Source: JANTGF01 sp033791445 (GTDB lineage: Bacteria > Bacteroidota > Bacteroidia > Bacteroidales > VadinHA17). From it: 64,000 nucleotides of DNA. A program made the position numbers and the translations under genes. The stretch spans positions 10,078-74,077 of the forward strand of contig JASJGS010000114.1 of assembly GCA_033791445.1 (NCBI GenBank), written 5' to 3'. The notes beneath the pieces were generated by a model that worked only from the letters and a program-made list of their open reading frames with translations, did no database searches and was not told where the DNA came from. Position 1 is the stretch's first letter; the number at the start of each line of letters is the position of its first letter. Of this stretch, positions 27,901-36,008 are shown piece after piece.

Positions 27901-28618
27901 TGGTATCTGGTCTGGACCTGCAGGAGTTAGCTTTGTTGATGCACTTGATCCAGTAACTGCTATTACAGCAACTGCCCAGGGAACTTATACTTTAACCTGG
28001 ACAACCAGCAACAGTGTATGTCCTGATGATACGGATGAAACCACAGTAAATTTTTGGGATCCACCCTCTCAGGCTCGAATAATTCCTAATAATGATACCA
28101 CCCTGGCTGCATTCAAAAGCGAAGTTGACCTTCAAGCTGAATTAATTGTACCACTTGTTGGACAGCTTGAATGGAGTTCTACTGGAAGTGCCATCTTTAA
28201 CCCGATAGATGGACAATTTACGATTGCCACAAACCTCAATTGGGGTGAGAATAAAATTATCTTAAGTGTTATCAATGGCTCATGTCCGGCTGAAACATAT
28301 GAAATAAAAGTTACAGTACTCGAGGATTTAAATATTCCAAAAGGGATTTCCCCAAGATCTACCTTTGGGCAAAACGATTATTTTAAGATTGATAACATTG
28401 AAAATATTGATAATGAGTTGACTATATTCACCAGGTCAGGGAATGTAGTGTTTAAGACTGAGAACTTCATGCGGGCTGACAACTTCCCGATGGGATGGGA
28501 TGGAACCGACAGAAGAGGAAATCCATTGCCGGATGATACATATTACTATGTACTGCATGTGAAAGGTGAAAATCCTCAGTCATTTTCTGGTTATGTAGTA
28601 ATAAAAGGAAATCAATAG
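24986..28618 (+). CDS. Glycine-rich, Ig-like surface protein with T9SS type B sorting domain
   Basis: 1210 residues from a TTG codon, with a signal peptide (FFCLFFLGISLPGRTDS). Residues ~195-400 are glycine-rich, with several runs of five to seven Gly. Four ~80-residue repeats follow, each opening with an EICSG-like motif and closing with a YYxREV-like strand (Ig/PKD-like folds). A less regular region leads to a C-terminal gliding-motility-associated (type B) sorting domain: IPKGISPRSTFGQNDYFKID, MGWDGTDRRGNPLPDDTYYY and SGYVVIKGNQ. Such domains direct export across the outer membrane by the type IX secretion system. PorP/SprF follows after 2 bases, the usual partner of type B proteins. An adhesin or matrix role is inferred. 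Confidence 0.85.
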   Translation: MLNRFFYYTFFCLFFLGISLPGRTDSTLPGGVINKYTKVLSVDGADRVTVSNAADFSIGDTVLIIQMKGIEVNVPDDVNFGSRQDIHSAGKYEFIIVSNIIGNQIIFSANLDNTYDPGGAVQLIRVPGFSNNVSINGLLTADPWNTVSGTGGVVAMIVGNTLTLNADIDVSNMGFMGGVPVNDDGTCDNAGYFYDIASLKAGFKGEGAASYRVPGTLPLGTNYAKGRGSIFQGGGGGNAKHSGGGGGGNYGKGGIGGYESGDCAPFDGFAGEPGRSIKSLSFEAEKRIFLGGGGGSGTQSGGLSSTSGGDGGGIVIILANTLEGNGHFIKANGETVDKTVDPNDFAKAAGGGAGAGGSILLAVDHYSTNIKIEAVGGVGGNVNGAVCSGAGGGGGGGLLWYAGSSLPAVVDTSFVEGSGGFSISACTFLQHGFDGEVGRSVGSLQLPLTGFLFNSIYSTATGQNTEEICEGDIPAPMIGTTPQGGQPPYVFQWQSRTDVTAWGNIAGANGKDYTPSAPLLVTTYYRRVVRDNGVPIITDISKEVTILVQPRIQDNDLSAYNEDICSGDQPLEIIATPPIPTGGTGTYAYYWETSEDSGTTWTLIAAATNSSYLPPPRAPGSIIPVQYRRIVSSGIGCPDTSTIANLRYLPALTNVIISDEEICSSGQPILLDSGVPVSGGSGSYTYVWLQSDDNATYTIIPGATSETYQPPVLVNGTANVLMKYYQREITSSTCSDASAPVIITILPPISGNVIGNDQSICINTVPNALTVGAISGGDGSYTYKWFTSTDDVSYNELVGETNPSYIPPNLSQPTYYKREVTSNACINLSSSPVFIDIHPVFDASIADLSAGQDVVCNGSQGKVTLTLTSPANSPWSVTLQDDQGNPLQVVNVNATPFDADVDVNYSSFSGATENAAIKYSIVTVTDQWGCPAQNISGEGQIMAVRPPVASAGVDKDVCGMDDNLGAALNFGSGIWSGPAGVSFVDALDPVTAITATAQGTYTLTWTTSNSVCPDDTDETTVNFWDPPSQARIIPNNDTTLAAFKSEVDLQAELIVPLVGQLEWSSTGSAIFNPIDGQFTIATNLNWGENKIILSVINGSCPAETYEIKVTVLEDLNIPKGISPRSTFGQNDYFKIDNIENIDNELTIFTRSGNVVFKTENFMRADNFPMGWDGTDRRGNPLPDDTYYYVLHVKGENPQSFSGYVVIKGNQ

Positions 28619-28620
28619 GA

Positions 28621-29577
28621 GTGAAATATTTATTGAACATATCACTTGTATTTTTGTTGCTCTCCGGATCATTTGCTTTCGGACAGCAGGATGATGCCTA
28701 TTTCAGTCAGTATTGGGTGAATGGTCTGGCGATCAATCCTGCCTATGCTGGAAGTAGGGAGGTATTCAATATTTCTGCTTTGTACCAAAAGAAATGGGCA
28801 GGTGTTGAAGGTAGTCCCACAAACTATACTTTTAGTGCCCACACTCCTTTAAAAAATGAGAAAATTGGCCTCGGCTTATTTCTGATAAATCAAAATTATG
28901 GTATACAGAAAAATACTCAGGTCAACTTTAATTACGCCTATCGTTTTAAAGTTGGAAATGGAAAGCTTGCCCTGGGTTTAAAAGGGGGAGTTACATTTGT
29001 TAATGAAGATCTTGCATCAATTATTGCCGGATTGGATGACCCAACAGACCCTGCCTTTACCAGTTTAAAGGAGAACTATATCCAGCCAAATTTAGGCTTT
29101 GGTGCCTATTATTATGATTCAAGAGTATTTGCTGGTTTTTCCATGCCCAATATGGTGAACTCTCGATTAGATACAATATCATATAAGTATAAACCTTCGT
29201 TTTTACCAAAACATTATTCATATGCATTAACTGCTGGGGTGTTGGTCGGAAAACCAGGTTCTTTTATTAAATGGAAACCCTCAGTATTATTGCTCTATCG
29301 AATGGATTATGAGGCTCTGAGAGTTGATATAAACAATAGTCTGATATTATTCAATGATTTATTATGGGTAGGGGCATCGTATCGTTTTGGTGGCTCATTC
29401 CCAAGTTCGGTTTTAGTGGCAAATATTCAGATACAAATTACCAAACAATTAATGCTCGGTTATTCATATGATTATTATCTGGGCGGTCTGAATAATGCAT
29501 TGAACGGAGTACATGAAATAATTCTACGATATGAATTTGGATTTAAGGTGAATGCATCAAATCCGAGGTATTTTTAA
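28621..29577 (+). CDS. PorP/SprF family outer-membrane protein
   Basis: 318 residues from a GTG start, with a signal peptide (LLNISLVFLLLSGSFAFGQ). It opens with the family block DAYFSQYWVNGLAINPAYAG, then YQKKWAGVEGSPTNYTFSAH, LGLGLFLINQNYG and alternating beta-strand segments ending in an aromatic-rich strand (IILRYEFGFKVNASNPRYF). PorP/SprF proteins are beta-barrels tied to T9SS. Copies next to type B sorted proteins are thought to tether or export that specific partner at the surface. It lies 2 bases after the type B gene and 6 before the next gene, so the three are almost certainly one transcript. Confidence 0.93.
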   Translation: MKYLLNISLVFLLLSGSFAFGQQDDAYFSQYWVNGLAINPAYAGSREVFNISALYQKKWAGVEGSPTNYTFSAHTPLKNEKIGLGLFLINQNYGIQKNTQVNFNYAYRFKVGNGKLALGLKGGVTFVNEDLASIIAGLDDPTDPAFTSLKENYIQPNLGFGAYYYDSRVFAGFSMPNMVNSRLDTISYKYKPSFLPKHYSYALTAGVLVGKPGSFIKWKPSVLLLYRMDYEALRVDINNSLILFNDLLWVGASYRFGGSFPSSVLVANIQIQITKQLMLGYSYDYYLGGLNNALNGVHEIILRYEFGFKVNASNPRYF

Positions 29578-29583
29578 TTTGTA

Positions 29584-31020
29584 ATGATCAAGGGGAATAC
29601 ATATAAAGCTTTTCTGGTTGGTGTAATGCTTATTTGCGCTATGTCGGGCTATGCACAGGATGACCTGTATAGTGTTGAGCTAATGCCATTCAGTTCCAGG
29701 TATTATGATGATTTTGGCCCATTGATTATGGAAGATGGGGTTTTGTTTTCTTCTAATCGCAAGCTTAATATTTTTGTAGATTATAAGAACTTTGATGATA
29801 CCAGGCTTTACAATATGCTTTTGGTTGATAAGAAAGATAGTGTAAAATGGAATCCACCCAGGATTTTTTCAAAAGATCTTACTACGGTATTCAATGAAGG
29901 CCCGGCATCATATTGTAAATTGACACAGACTCTATTCTTTACCAGAAATTTATCAACCGATAAAAAGAATTTGAGAGGTGAAAATTCATATGGAATTTTC
30001 TATAGCATGTTGAGCCAAAGTATACAGGTGAATATCCGGGAATTTCCATTTAATAATAATGATTATAAGGTAGCACACCCAAGTATTAGCGAAGATGGAA
30101 ATACCCTGTATTTTTCTTCTGATATGCCGGGCGGGTATGGACAATCTGATATATATGTGAGTTATCTAAACCGGGGTATCTGGAGTGAACCTGAAAACCT
30201 GGGGCCAAATGTGAACTCATCAAATTCTGAATTGTATCCTTATCTATTTAATGATAATCGTTTATATTTTTCTTCCGATAATAGTTCCTCAATGGGTGGT
30301 CTTGATATTTTTTACTCTATGAAAATTGATAATGGATGGACCAGACCAGTGAGAATGGAAAGTCCAATTAATAGCCTATCGGATGACTTTAGCTTTACAT
30401 CAGACTCCAGTCTTGCTTCAGGATATTTTGCATCTAACAGGGGAGGTGCTAACGATAATATTTATCAATTTGTTAATACCTTACCTTCATTGGTAGGATG
30501 CGGAGAACAGCTTGAAAATAATTATTGTTACCTGTTTAGTGACGAGGGAGTTATAGATCTTGATACGGTTCCCAATGTAATTTACCAGTGGGATTTGGGC
30601 GATGGAACAAAAATGAATGGTCTTAAGGTTAAGCATTGCTATGAACAGGAAGGGGCCTATTCAGTTAATCTGAGTATTGTGGACACAATGGGTGGTGAAA
30701 TTTATTTTGTTCAGGCCTCTTATATGCTTGATGCATTTCCTGAAGAGCAAGTATATATACAATCAGCTGATACCTGCTTTGTTGGCGAACCTTTGGTATT
30801 TGAGGATAACTCTTACTTGCCTGGTGTAGTTCCGGAAGAGTATTTTTGGGATTTTGATGATGGAAACTTGTCCAATTTGCAGCAACCTGGCAATACTTTT
30901 GATACTCCGGGTTCCTATAATGTACGATTGGTTATTAAGGGTTATAATCCAGAAGAGGAATCGCGGCAAGAATTTTGCAGTTATAAAAGAGTTGTTGTAA
31001 TTGAACGAAAACTAGAATAG
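29584..31020 (+). CDS. PD40 beta-propeller and double PKD protein of the T9SS cluster
   Basis: 478 residues. The signal peptide (FLVGVMLICAMSGYAQ) is followed by PD40/WD40-like blades (ISEDGNTLYFSSDMPGGYG, LFNDNRLYFSSDNSSSMGG, SGYFASNRGG) over ~35-300 and two PKD domains (WDLGDGTKMNGLKVKHCYE; WDFDDGNLSNLQQPG) up to the C-terminus. Related proteins next to PorP/SprF often carry an OmpA peptidoglycan-binding end, as in PorE; that end is missing here. It is likely periplasmic or outer-membrane-associated and helps the cluster's barrel or surface protein. Three Cys pairs in the PKD part suggest disulphides. Confidence 0.8.
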   Translation: MIKGNTYKAFLVGVMLICAMSGYAQDDLYSVELMPFSSRYYDDFGPLIMEDGVLFSSNRKLNIFVDYKNFDDTRLYNMLLVDKKDSVKWNPPRIFSKDLTTVFNEGPASYCKLTQTLFFTRNLSTDKKNLRGENSYGIFYSMLSQSIQVNIREFPFNNNDYKVAHPSISEDGNTLYFSSDMPGGYGQSDIYVSYLNRGIWSEPENLGPNVNSSNSELYPYLFNDNRLYFSSDNSSSMGGLDIFYSMKIDNGWTRPVRMESPINSLSDDFSFTSDSSLASGYFASNRGGANDNIYQFVNTLPSLVGCGEQLENNYCYLFSDEGVIDLDTVPNVIYQWDLGDGTKMNGLKVKHCYEQEGAYSVNLSIVDTMGGEIYFVQASYMLDAFPEEQVYIQSADTCFVGEPLVFEDNSYLPGVVPEEYFWDFDDGNLSNLQQPGNTFDTPGSYNVRLVIKGYNPEEESRQEFCSYKRVVVIERKLE

Positions 31021-31123
31021 GTGTAACAATATTTAAAAAGAAACCTGTGTAGAACAGATTTTGTTTCTTTACGTATACAATTTCATAGCACATTTGACAG
31101 ATTAAGTAGTAAACAAGAAAAAA

Positions 31124-32128
31124 ATGCGGATTCGATTTGAAAATATTAGTATGAGACCTGTATTATTGGCATTTTTCTTGCTTTTAAGTATTCACTTAGG
31201 ACTTGTGGCCCAGCCTGTTCCTGCTGAGGATGAAAATATACCTCATCTTGTAACTTTTGGAAATAAGGCTGCAACTTCATGGGGTGATGATGATTTTTGC
31301 CAGATATTTTTCTTTCTTATTCCTGAAGATTTTGACGAGCCGGTTTATGTTAGAATTTACGACCCGGACTGTGGGGGTAAAGTTGATGAAATAAATATAA
31401 ACTTTGATACCAGAACAGAATTCTCGATTTTTGGAGGACGTGGTTGCTGGTCTGATCCGGATGCTCAGGGAACACAGCCAGAAGGAAATTACCGTAGTGG
31501 CAACTTGCTGGCTTCAAAAACATTTGGTGATGATCCGAAATATGATGACAAATGGTATTCATTTGGACCATTTAATCCGAAAGATGGAGAGTATTCAGAG
31601 AAGGACCTTGGTTATGTATTAAAAATCATTACTCAGGGAATAGATGGTGATGATGGTAACCTGTACCAGTATTATTTAAGTACAGAAGACGATAGGAATG
31701 TGAGAGTGGAGGGCGGCAATGCTTTCACATATGAATATACTTTCCGGATGTGGAATGATCTTGTTAATATTTCACACATCTATCCTTATATTGAGAAAGG
31801 TACAGTTAAAGTTAAGCAGAAGAATTTTGACTGGGATGATGATGGAAATATTAATACCTACTCTGTAGTAAGGATTTATAATAAGGATGAAAATAAAGTT
31901 TCTAAAGAAGACGAGTGGGCTGAAAGTGAGTTTCAAATTCTGGAGGGTGAGGTTGGAAAGTCACTCGATTTTCAATTTGTAAAAAAGAGATATCCTCTGG
32001 TTACTAATAATAATGTAGTTATATCCACTCAAAATCAATACGAGGAGAACTTACGGTTCTTTACCAATCCAATAGGTGGTGTTCCAAAATACAAGCCACA
32101 GATCAATGTTCAAAAGATTGACGATTAG
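31124..32128 (+). CDS. Secreted protein of unknown function in the T9SS cluster
   Basis: 334 residues that I do not assign to a named family. A signal peptide is visible whether translation starts at 31124 or at the second Met at 31151 (PVLLAFFLLLSIHLGLVAQ). The mature part is rich in Asp, Tyr and Phe with regular beta-strand patterning: CQIFFFLIPEDFDEPVYVRI, GRGCWSDPDAQGTQPEGNYR, DDKWYSFGPFNP, YEYTFRMWNDLVNI. DWDDDGNINTYS looks like a calcium-binding loop. There is no C-terminal sorting domain. It sits between the PD40-PKD gene (103-base gap) and the propeller-phosphatase gene (20-base gap), so it probably belongs to the same surface system. Confidence 0.7.
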   Translation: MRIRFENISMRPVLLAFFLLLSIHLGLVAQPVPAEDENIPHLVTFGNKAATSWGDDDFCQIFFFLIPEDFDEPVYVRIYDPDCGGKVDEININFDTRTEFSIFGGRGCWSDPDAQGTQPEGNYRSGNLLASKTFGDDPKYDDKWYSFGPFNPKDGEYSEKDLGYVLKIITQGIDGDDGNLYQYYLSTEDDRNVRVEGGNAFTYEYTFRMWNDLVNISHIYPYIEKGTVKVKQKNFDWDDDGNINTYSVVRIYNKDENKVSKEDEWAESEFQILEGEVGKSLDFQFVKKRYPLVTNNNVVISTQNQYEENLRFFTNPIGGVPKYKPQINVQKIDD

Positions 32129-32148
32129 CCACCTTTAATTTGCAATTC

Positions 32149-35100
32149 ATGTCCTTTCAGAAATCTTTCAGTAGAATAATTTTGCCTCTTGTTGCTTTAT
32201 TTATTTCATACTTATCTGATGCTCAAGATTTTCATTACAGAAGTTATACGACTTCTACGGAGCCATCTATAAGTAGCCGATTTATAAATACCATCAAACA
32301 GGATACAAAAGGCTTTCTTTGGATAGGTACCGGATCTGGACTAAACCGCTTTGATGGGAAAGTTTTCCGAACAGATTTTTTACCTGATTCTTTGGGGGAA
32401 GTTAACCTTACTAGCAGCTTTGAAAGCAGTGATGGTGATCTTTGGTTCGGAAGTAACGATGGCCTTATCCTGAGACTTAGCGGATTTGACATTAAGATAA
32501 TCTCGATTCGAGAATATAGTTCCAATGCAATCACCGGGTTTATTGAAACATCAGATGCCGAAATTATAGTTTCGACCCAAAATAGTGGTTTGTTGAAAAT
32601 TAATCCCAAAAAAGTGGGTGATATAACTCATTTTCCAATTGATCAGGGCTTGATTTATTGTATAAATAAATCTCCAGATGAGAAACTATTGGTAGGCACA
32701 AATGATGGCCTTTTCTTATATTCATTGCCTAAAGGAAATCAGCCAGTTCAATTGATTCGTAAGATTGAAAGTATTCCTTCTGTCACTGTACAAACTATAC
32801 TATTGGGCCAAAATGATCAAATTTTTCTTGGTACAGCAGATGATGGGCTTTTAATTCTGGAACATAATGCTACCTATGATGAATATGAAATAGTACCATT
32901 AACAGAGGAAACTGACCTTGCTGGATTGAATGTTAAGGCAATTGTTGAGGACAGTGATAAGAATGTGTGGTTAAGTACACAAAGATCAGGAGTAATAAAA
33001 ATATTTAATCCCTTCAAAGAAGAATCCACCTTTCAATACCAGTCATATGAAAAGGAAAATGGCTTATTAAGTGATAATACGAACGCCGTATTTCAGGATA
33101 TTGAAGGCAATATATGGATTGGTACATATGGTGGAGGACTAACTATGCTTGTGGATGAGGCATTTACATTCTATGAATTCACCGAACCCAATCCCGGTTT
33201 GAGCATCAACTCCCTTGTAGCGGATGCTCAAAATTATTATGCCCTGGCTGATAATGGTATTCAGGTTATTGAAAAGGCTACAGGAGTTAAAAGGCAATTG
33301 TATAGTTCTATCAACGGACTTCCTGAGGATAAACTAACGTCGATTTATCTTTCTGAAAGTTCAGGTGAATTATGGGTTGGAACATCAGCAAGTGGATTGT
33401 ATCGTTTATCACTGAAAGATGGAAGAGCAAGATCCTACTTTAAGTCTAACGATGAAAATGAAAACTCAATAAGTTCTATTGCAGGTAAAGAAGGAAATAT
33501 CTGGATATCAACTAAGAATGGAATATTTCAATTTGACCTTGAAAGCTCAGTTAGAAAGCATTTTACAGTATCAAATGGGGCTCTCCCTCATAATGATATT
33601 AGGCAGGTTTATCTTGATAATGGAAATAATTTATGGTTTTCAACCTTAAGTGATGATTTGTATTATTTGACCGATACGGGCGGACAAAAGGCCAATATGT
33701 TGACCATGGGTATGGGATTTGAATTCCGTGCACTTACAAAGGGTAAAAATGGAGATATATGGGCAGCAACTTATGGCAATGGCGTTATGCATATTACTGC
33801 AGATTCATTGTACTTTATCACTACGGAAACAGGTTTGAAATCTAAATACTGTTATAGCATTTTGCTTGATAATGAAGAAAATGTTTGGGTAGGTCACCGA
33901 CAGGGTTTCAGTAGGATTCGAATGGAAGGGGAAGATCATTTAATACGAACATACGGACCTGAGGAGGGCATCAAAGGTGAAGCAAACTCTAATGCCGTTT
34001 TTCTTGACCAGGATGGAAGAGTATTGCTGGGAACTACAAAGGAAATGGTTGTTTACGACCAAAGAAAAGACAATAAAAAATTATCTCCTCCTCAAGTGAA
34101 TGTTACGGCAATTACCTTTATTGATGAGGTTGATGAGGGAGAAATTATACCTTTTTCCGAAAAGATAGTAATGCCATATTCCAACTATAAGCTCAGGATA
34201 GAGTTTGTTGGAATAAGTTACCATGATCCAGATGCGGTTACATTTAGTTATAAACTTGATAATTATGACAATGAGTGGTCTGAATTGAGCAAACAAACTT
34301 TTGCAGAGTTTCCTAAGCTTGACGATGGCGAATACAAATTCTGGTTGAATGCATATAATGCTGATTTTAAGTCAAATGAAGAGCCATTTAGTTTTACAAT
34401 TATTATTAAAAAACCCGCCTGGAAAACCTGGTGGTTTTTCTCGCTGGTTGTATCGTTCTTTGTGGCCATAGTAGTAGTAATTATTAAGATTCGGGAGAGG
34501 AATCACAGACTGCAGGAGGCATATTTAAAAAAGGAATTAGATATTCGTACAAAAGAGGTTGTTGAGCAGAAAGAAGAAATTGAATTAAAAAACCGGGATA
34601 TAACAGATAGTATTAATTACGCACAGAGAATACAGGCCAGTATCTTACCTCCTCTACAAAAATTAAAGGATAATTTTAGTGGAACCTTTGTTTTTTATCG
34701 TCCCAGGGATATTGTGAGTGGAGACTTTTATTGGTGGGACAGGATTGATGATGACCGCTTCCTGGTGGTATGCGCTGACTCTACTGGTCATGGTGTGCCT
34801 GGAGCATTTATGTCGATGATTGGCTCTACCTTAATAAAAGACATTGTAAATCGGAACGCTGAGATTTCTCCCTCGTCCTTATTGAACATTCTCAATAAAG
34901 AAGTGGTAGAATCACTTAATCAAAGAGCTGATATGGATAGCATCTCAGATGATGATGAGCGCTATGCAACTACGGATGGAATGGACATTGTAGTTTGCGA
35001 ATTCAATACCAAAACAAATTTCCTCCGGTTTGCCTCTGCCATGCGACCTATTATAATGTATCATAAGGGGGAACAATACTATATAAGAGGCCAAAGAAGT

Positions 35101-35379
35101 TCTGTTGGTGGTAGTTTCTTAAAAGAAGAAGCCTTTGAAGACCAGGAGTATCAGCTTGTCAAAGGGGATATAGTATATTTATTTTCAGATGGATATCCAG
35201 ATCAATTTGGTGGTCCAAGTGGCAAGAAATTTAAAATGTTGAGTTTAAAAGAGAAACTTGAAGAGATCCATACAAAATCTATGGATGATCAATACCTTGA
35301 AATTCAGGAGACATTTGATTCATGGAAAGGTGATCAGGACCAGGTTGATGATGTGTTGTTTATGGGAATCCAGGTTTAA
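32149..35379 (+). CDS. Beta-propeller sensor with C-terminal SpoIIE/PP2C serine phosphatase
   Basis: 1076 residues from the ATG at 32149; a TTG nine bases earlier is less likely. After a signal peptide (ILPLVALFISYLSDAQ) come about eleven two-component-regulator propeller repeats (FLWIGTGSGLNRFDG, NIWIGTYGGGLTML, ELWVGTSASGLYRL and others; ~25-650), then a Y_Y_Y-type beta domain (~660-750), one TM helix (~760-780), a coiled coil and a SpoIIE phosphatase. Metal ligands are intact: SGDFYWWD, CADSTGHGVPGAFMSM, YLFSDGYPDQFGG and VDDVLF. It should sense an extracytoplasmic signal and dephosphorylate a cytoplasmic Ser/Thr-phosphoprotein such as an anti-anti-sigma factor. It is last in the cluster. 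Confidence 0.85.
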   Translation: MSFQKSFSRIILPLVALFISYLSDAQDFHYRSYTTSTEPSISSRFINTIKQDTKGFLWIGTGSGLNRFDGKVFRTDFLPDSLGEVNLTSSFESSDGDLWFGSNDGLILRLSGFDIKIISIREYSSNAITGFIETSDAEIIVSTQNSGLLKINPKKVGDITHFPIDQGLIYCINKSPDEKLLVGTNDGLFLYSLPKGNQPVQLIRKIESIPSVTVQTILLGQNDQIFLGTADDGLLILEHNATYDEYEIVPLTEETDLAGLNVKAIVEDSDKNVWLSTQRSGVIKIFNPFKEESTFQYQSYEKENGLLSDNTNAVFQDIEGNIWIGTYGGGLTMLVDEAFTFYEFTEPNPGLSINSLVADAQNYYALADNGIQVIEKATGVKRQLYSSINGLPEDKLTSIYLSESSGELWVGTSASGLYRLSLKDGRARSYFKSNDENENSISSIAGKEGNIWISTKNGIFQFDLESSVRKHFTVSNGALPHNDIRQVYLDNGNNLWFSTLSDDLYYLTDTGGQKANMLTMGMGFEFRALTKGKNGDIWAATYGNGVMHITADSLYFITTETGLKSKYCYSILLDNEENVWVGHRQGFSRIRMEGEDHLIRTYGPEEGIKGEANSNAVFLDQDGRVLLGTTKEMVVYDQRKDNKKLSPPQVNVTAITFIDEVDEGEIIPFSEKIVMPYSNYKLRIEFVGISYHDPDAVTFSYKLDNYDNEWSELSKQTFAEFPKLDDGEYKFWLNAYNADFKSNEEPFSFTIIIKKPAWKTWWFFSLVVSFFVAIVVVIIKIRERNHRLQEAYLKKELDIRTKEVVEQKEEIELKNRDITDSINYAQRIQASILPPLQKLKDNFSGTFVFYRPRDIVSGDFYWWDRIDDDRFLVVCADSTGHGVPGAFMSMIGSTLIKDIVNRNAEISPSSLLNILNKEVVESLNQRADMDSISDDDERYATTDGMDIVVCEFNTKTNFLRFASAMRPIIMYHKGEQYYIRGQRSSVGGSFLKEEAFEDQEYQLVKGDIVYLFSDGYPDQFGGPSGKKFKMLSLKEKLEEIHTKSMDDQYLEIQETFDSWKGDQDQVDDVLFMGIQV

Positions 35380-35385
35380 AGACTA

Positions 35386-35988
35386 TTACTTAGAAATTTC
35401 TTCCATGGTAACAATGTTATTAAGAATAGCATATACAGTAAGCCCTGAAACTGTTTTAATCTCAAGTTTTTGAGTAATATTTTTTCTATGCGCAATAACT
35501 GTGTGTACACTAATAAATAGCTTTTCACCTATTTCTTTATTTGTATATCCCAGGGCAATATGCCTGACAATATTTTTCTCCCGTTCACTTAATTCTGAGC
35601 TTTTTTGATCATTCTTTTTTTTTGGTAGATAAGTCTCAATTATTCGGGTTATTCTTTTCGAAATCTCATTCCTATTGCCTTTCAAGCTCATGCTGTCTGA
35701 ATAAAACTCAGCCAGGATCTGATTATTTGGTCTTTCGCTTGTAAATATAAATTTGGGATATCTATTTGTGGTAAATCTTAACCTGTATTCAGACATCTCC
35801 CGGTCGGAAATCATGCTATCAGAAAGAAATACGAAATCAGCATCTGTTTGATGAAGAAAGGTGATTAAATCTGGTTCATCAGCATTCCTCCAAATTATTT
35901 CAAAGTCATCAATTTCTCTCAAAATGAAGTCAAGCCCTTTGAGAATAACAAATGAATTAGACGCTATGATTATTTTTATTTTTCCCAT
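35386..35988 (-). CDS. LuxR/NarL-type regulator with degenerate receiver
   Basis: 200 residues. The N-terminal ~120 residues have the receiver pattern of beta-strands (KIKIIIASNSFVILKGLDFI) but lack the usual acidic pair after strand 1 (ASN instead of DD). At the phosphoacceptor strand it reads ADFVFLSDSM, so the expected Asp position is Ser with an Asp one residue later. The later Lys (SMSLKGN) is kept. The C-terminal ~65 residues are a clear GerE HTH: LSEREKNIVRHIALGYTNKE, then IGEKLFISVHTVIAHRKNI. It lies 20 bases downstream of the hemerythrin gene and is probably co-transcribed. Phosphorylation-independent control is inferred from the missing residues. Confidence 0.8.
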   Translation of the reverse strand: MGKIKIIIASNSFVILKGLDFILREIDDFEIIWRNADEPDLITFLHQTDADFVFLSDSMISDREMSEYRLRFTTNRYPKFIFTSERPNNQILAEFYSDSMSLKGNRNEISKRITRIIETYLPKKKNDQKSSELSEREKNIVRHIALGYTNKEIGEKLFISVHTVIAHRKNITQKLEIKTVSGLTVYAILNNIVTMEEISK

Positions 35989-36008
35989 CCTTACCTGTTT
36001 CTTCCGGG

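Noticed and set aside
32244..32609. 121-codon minus-strand open frame inside the propeller-phosphatase gene
   Set aside because: Shadow of repeated propeller codons; no family features.
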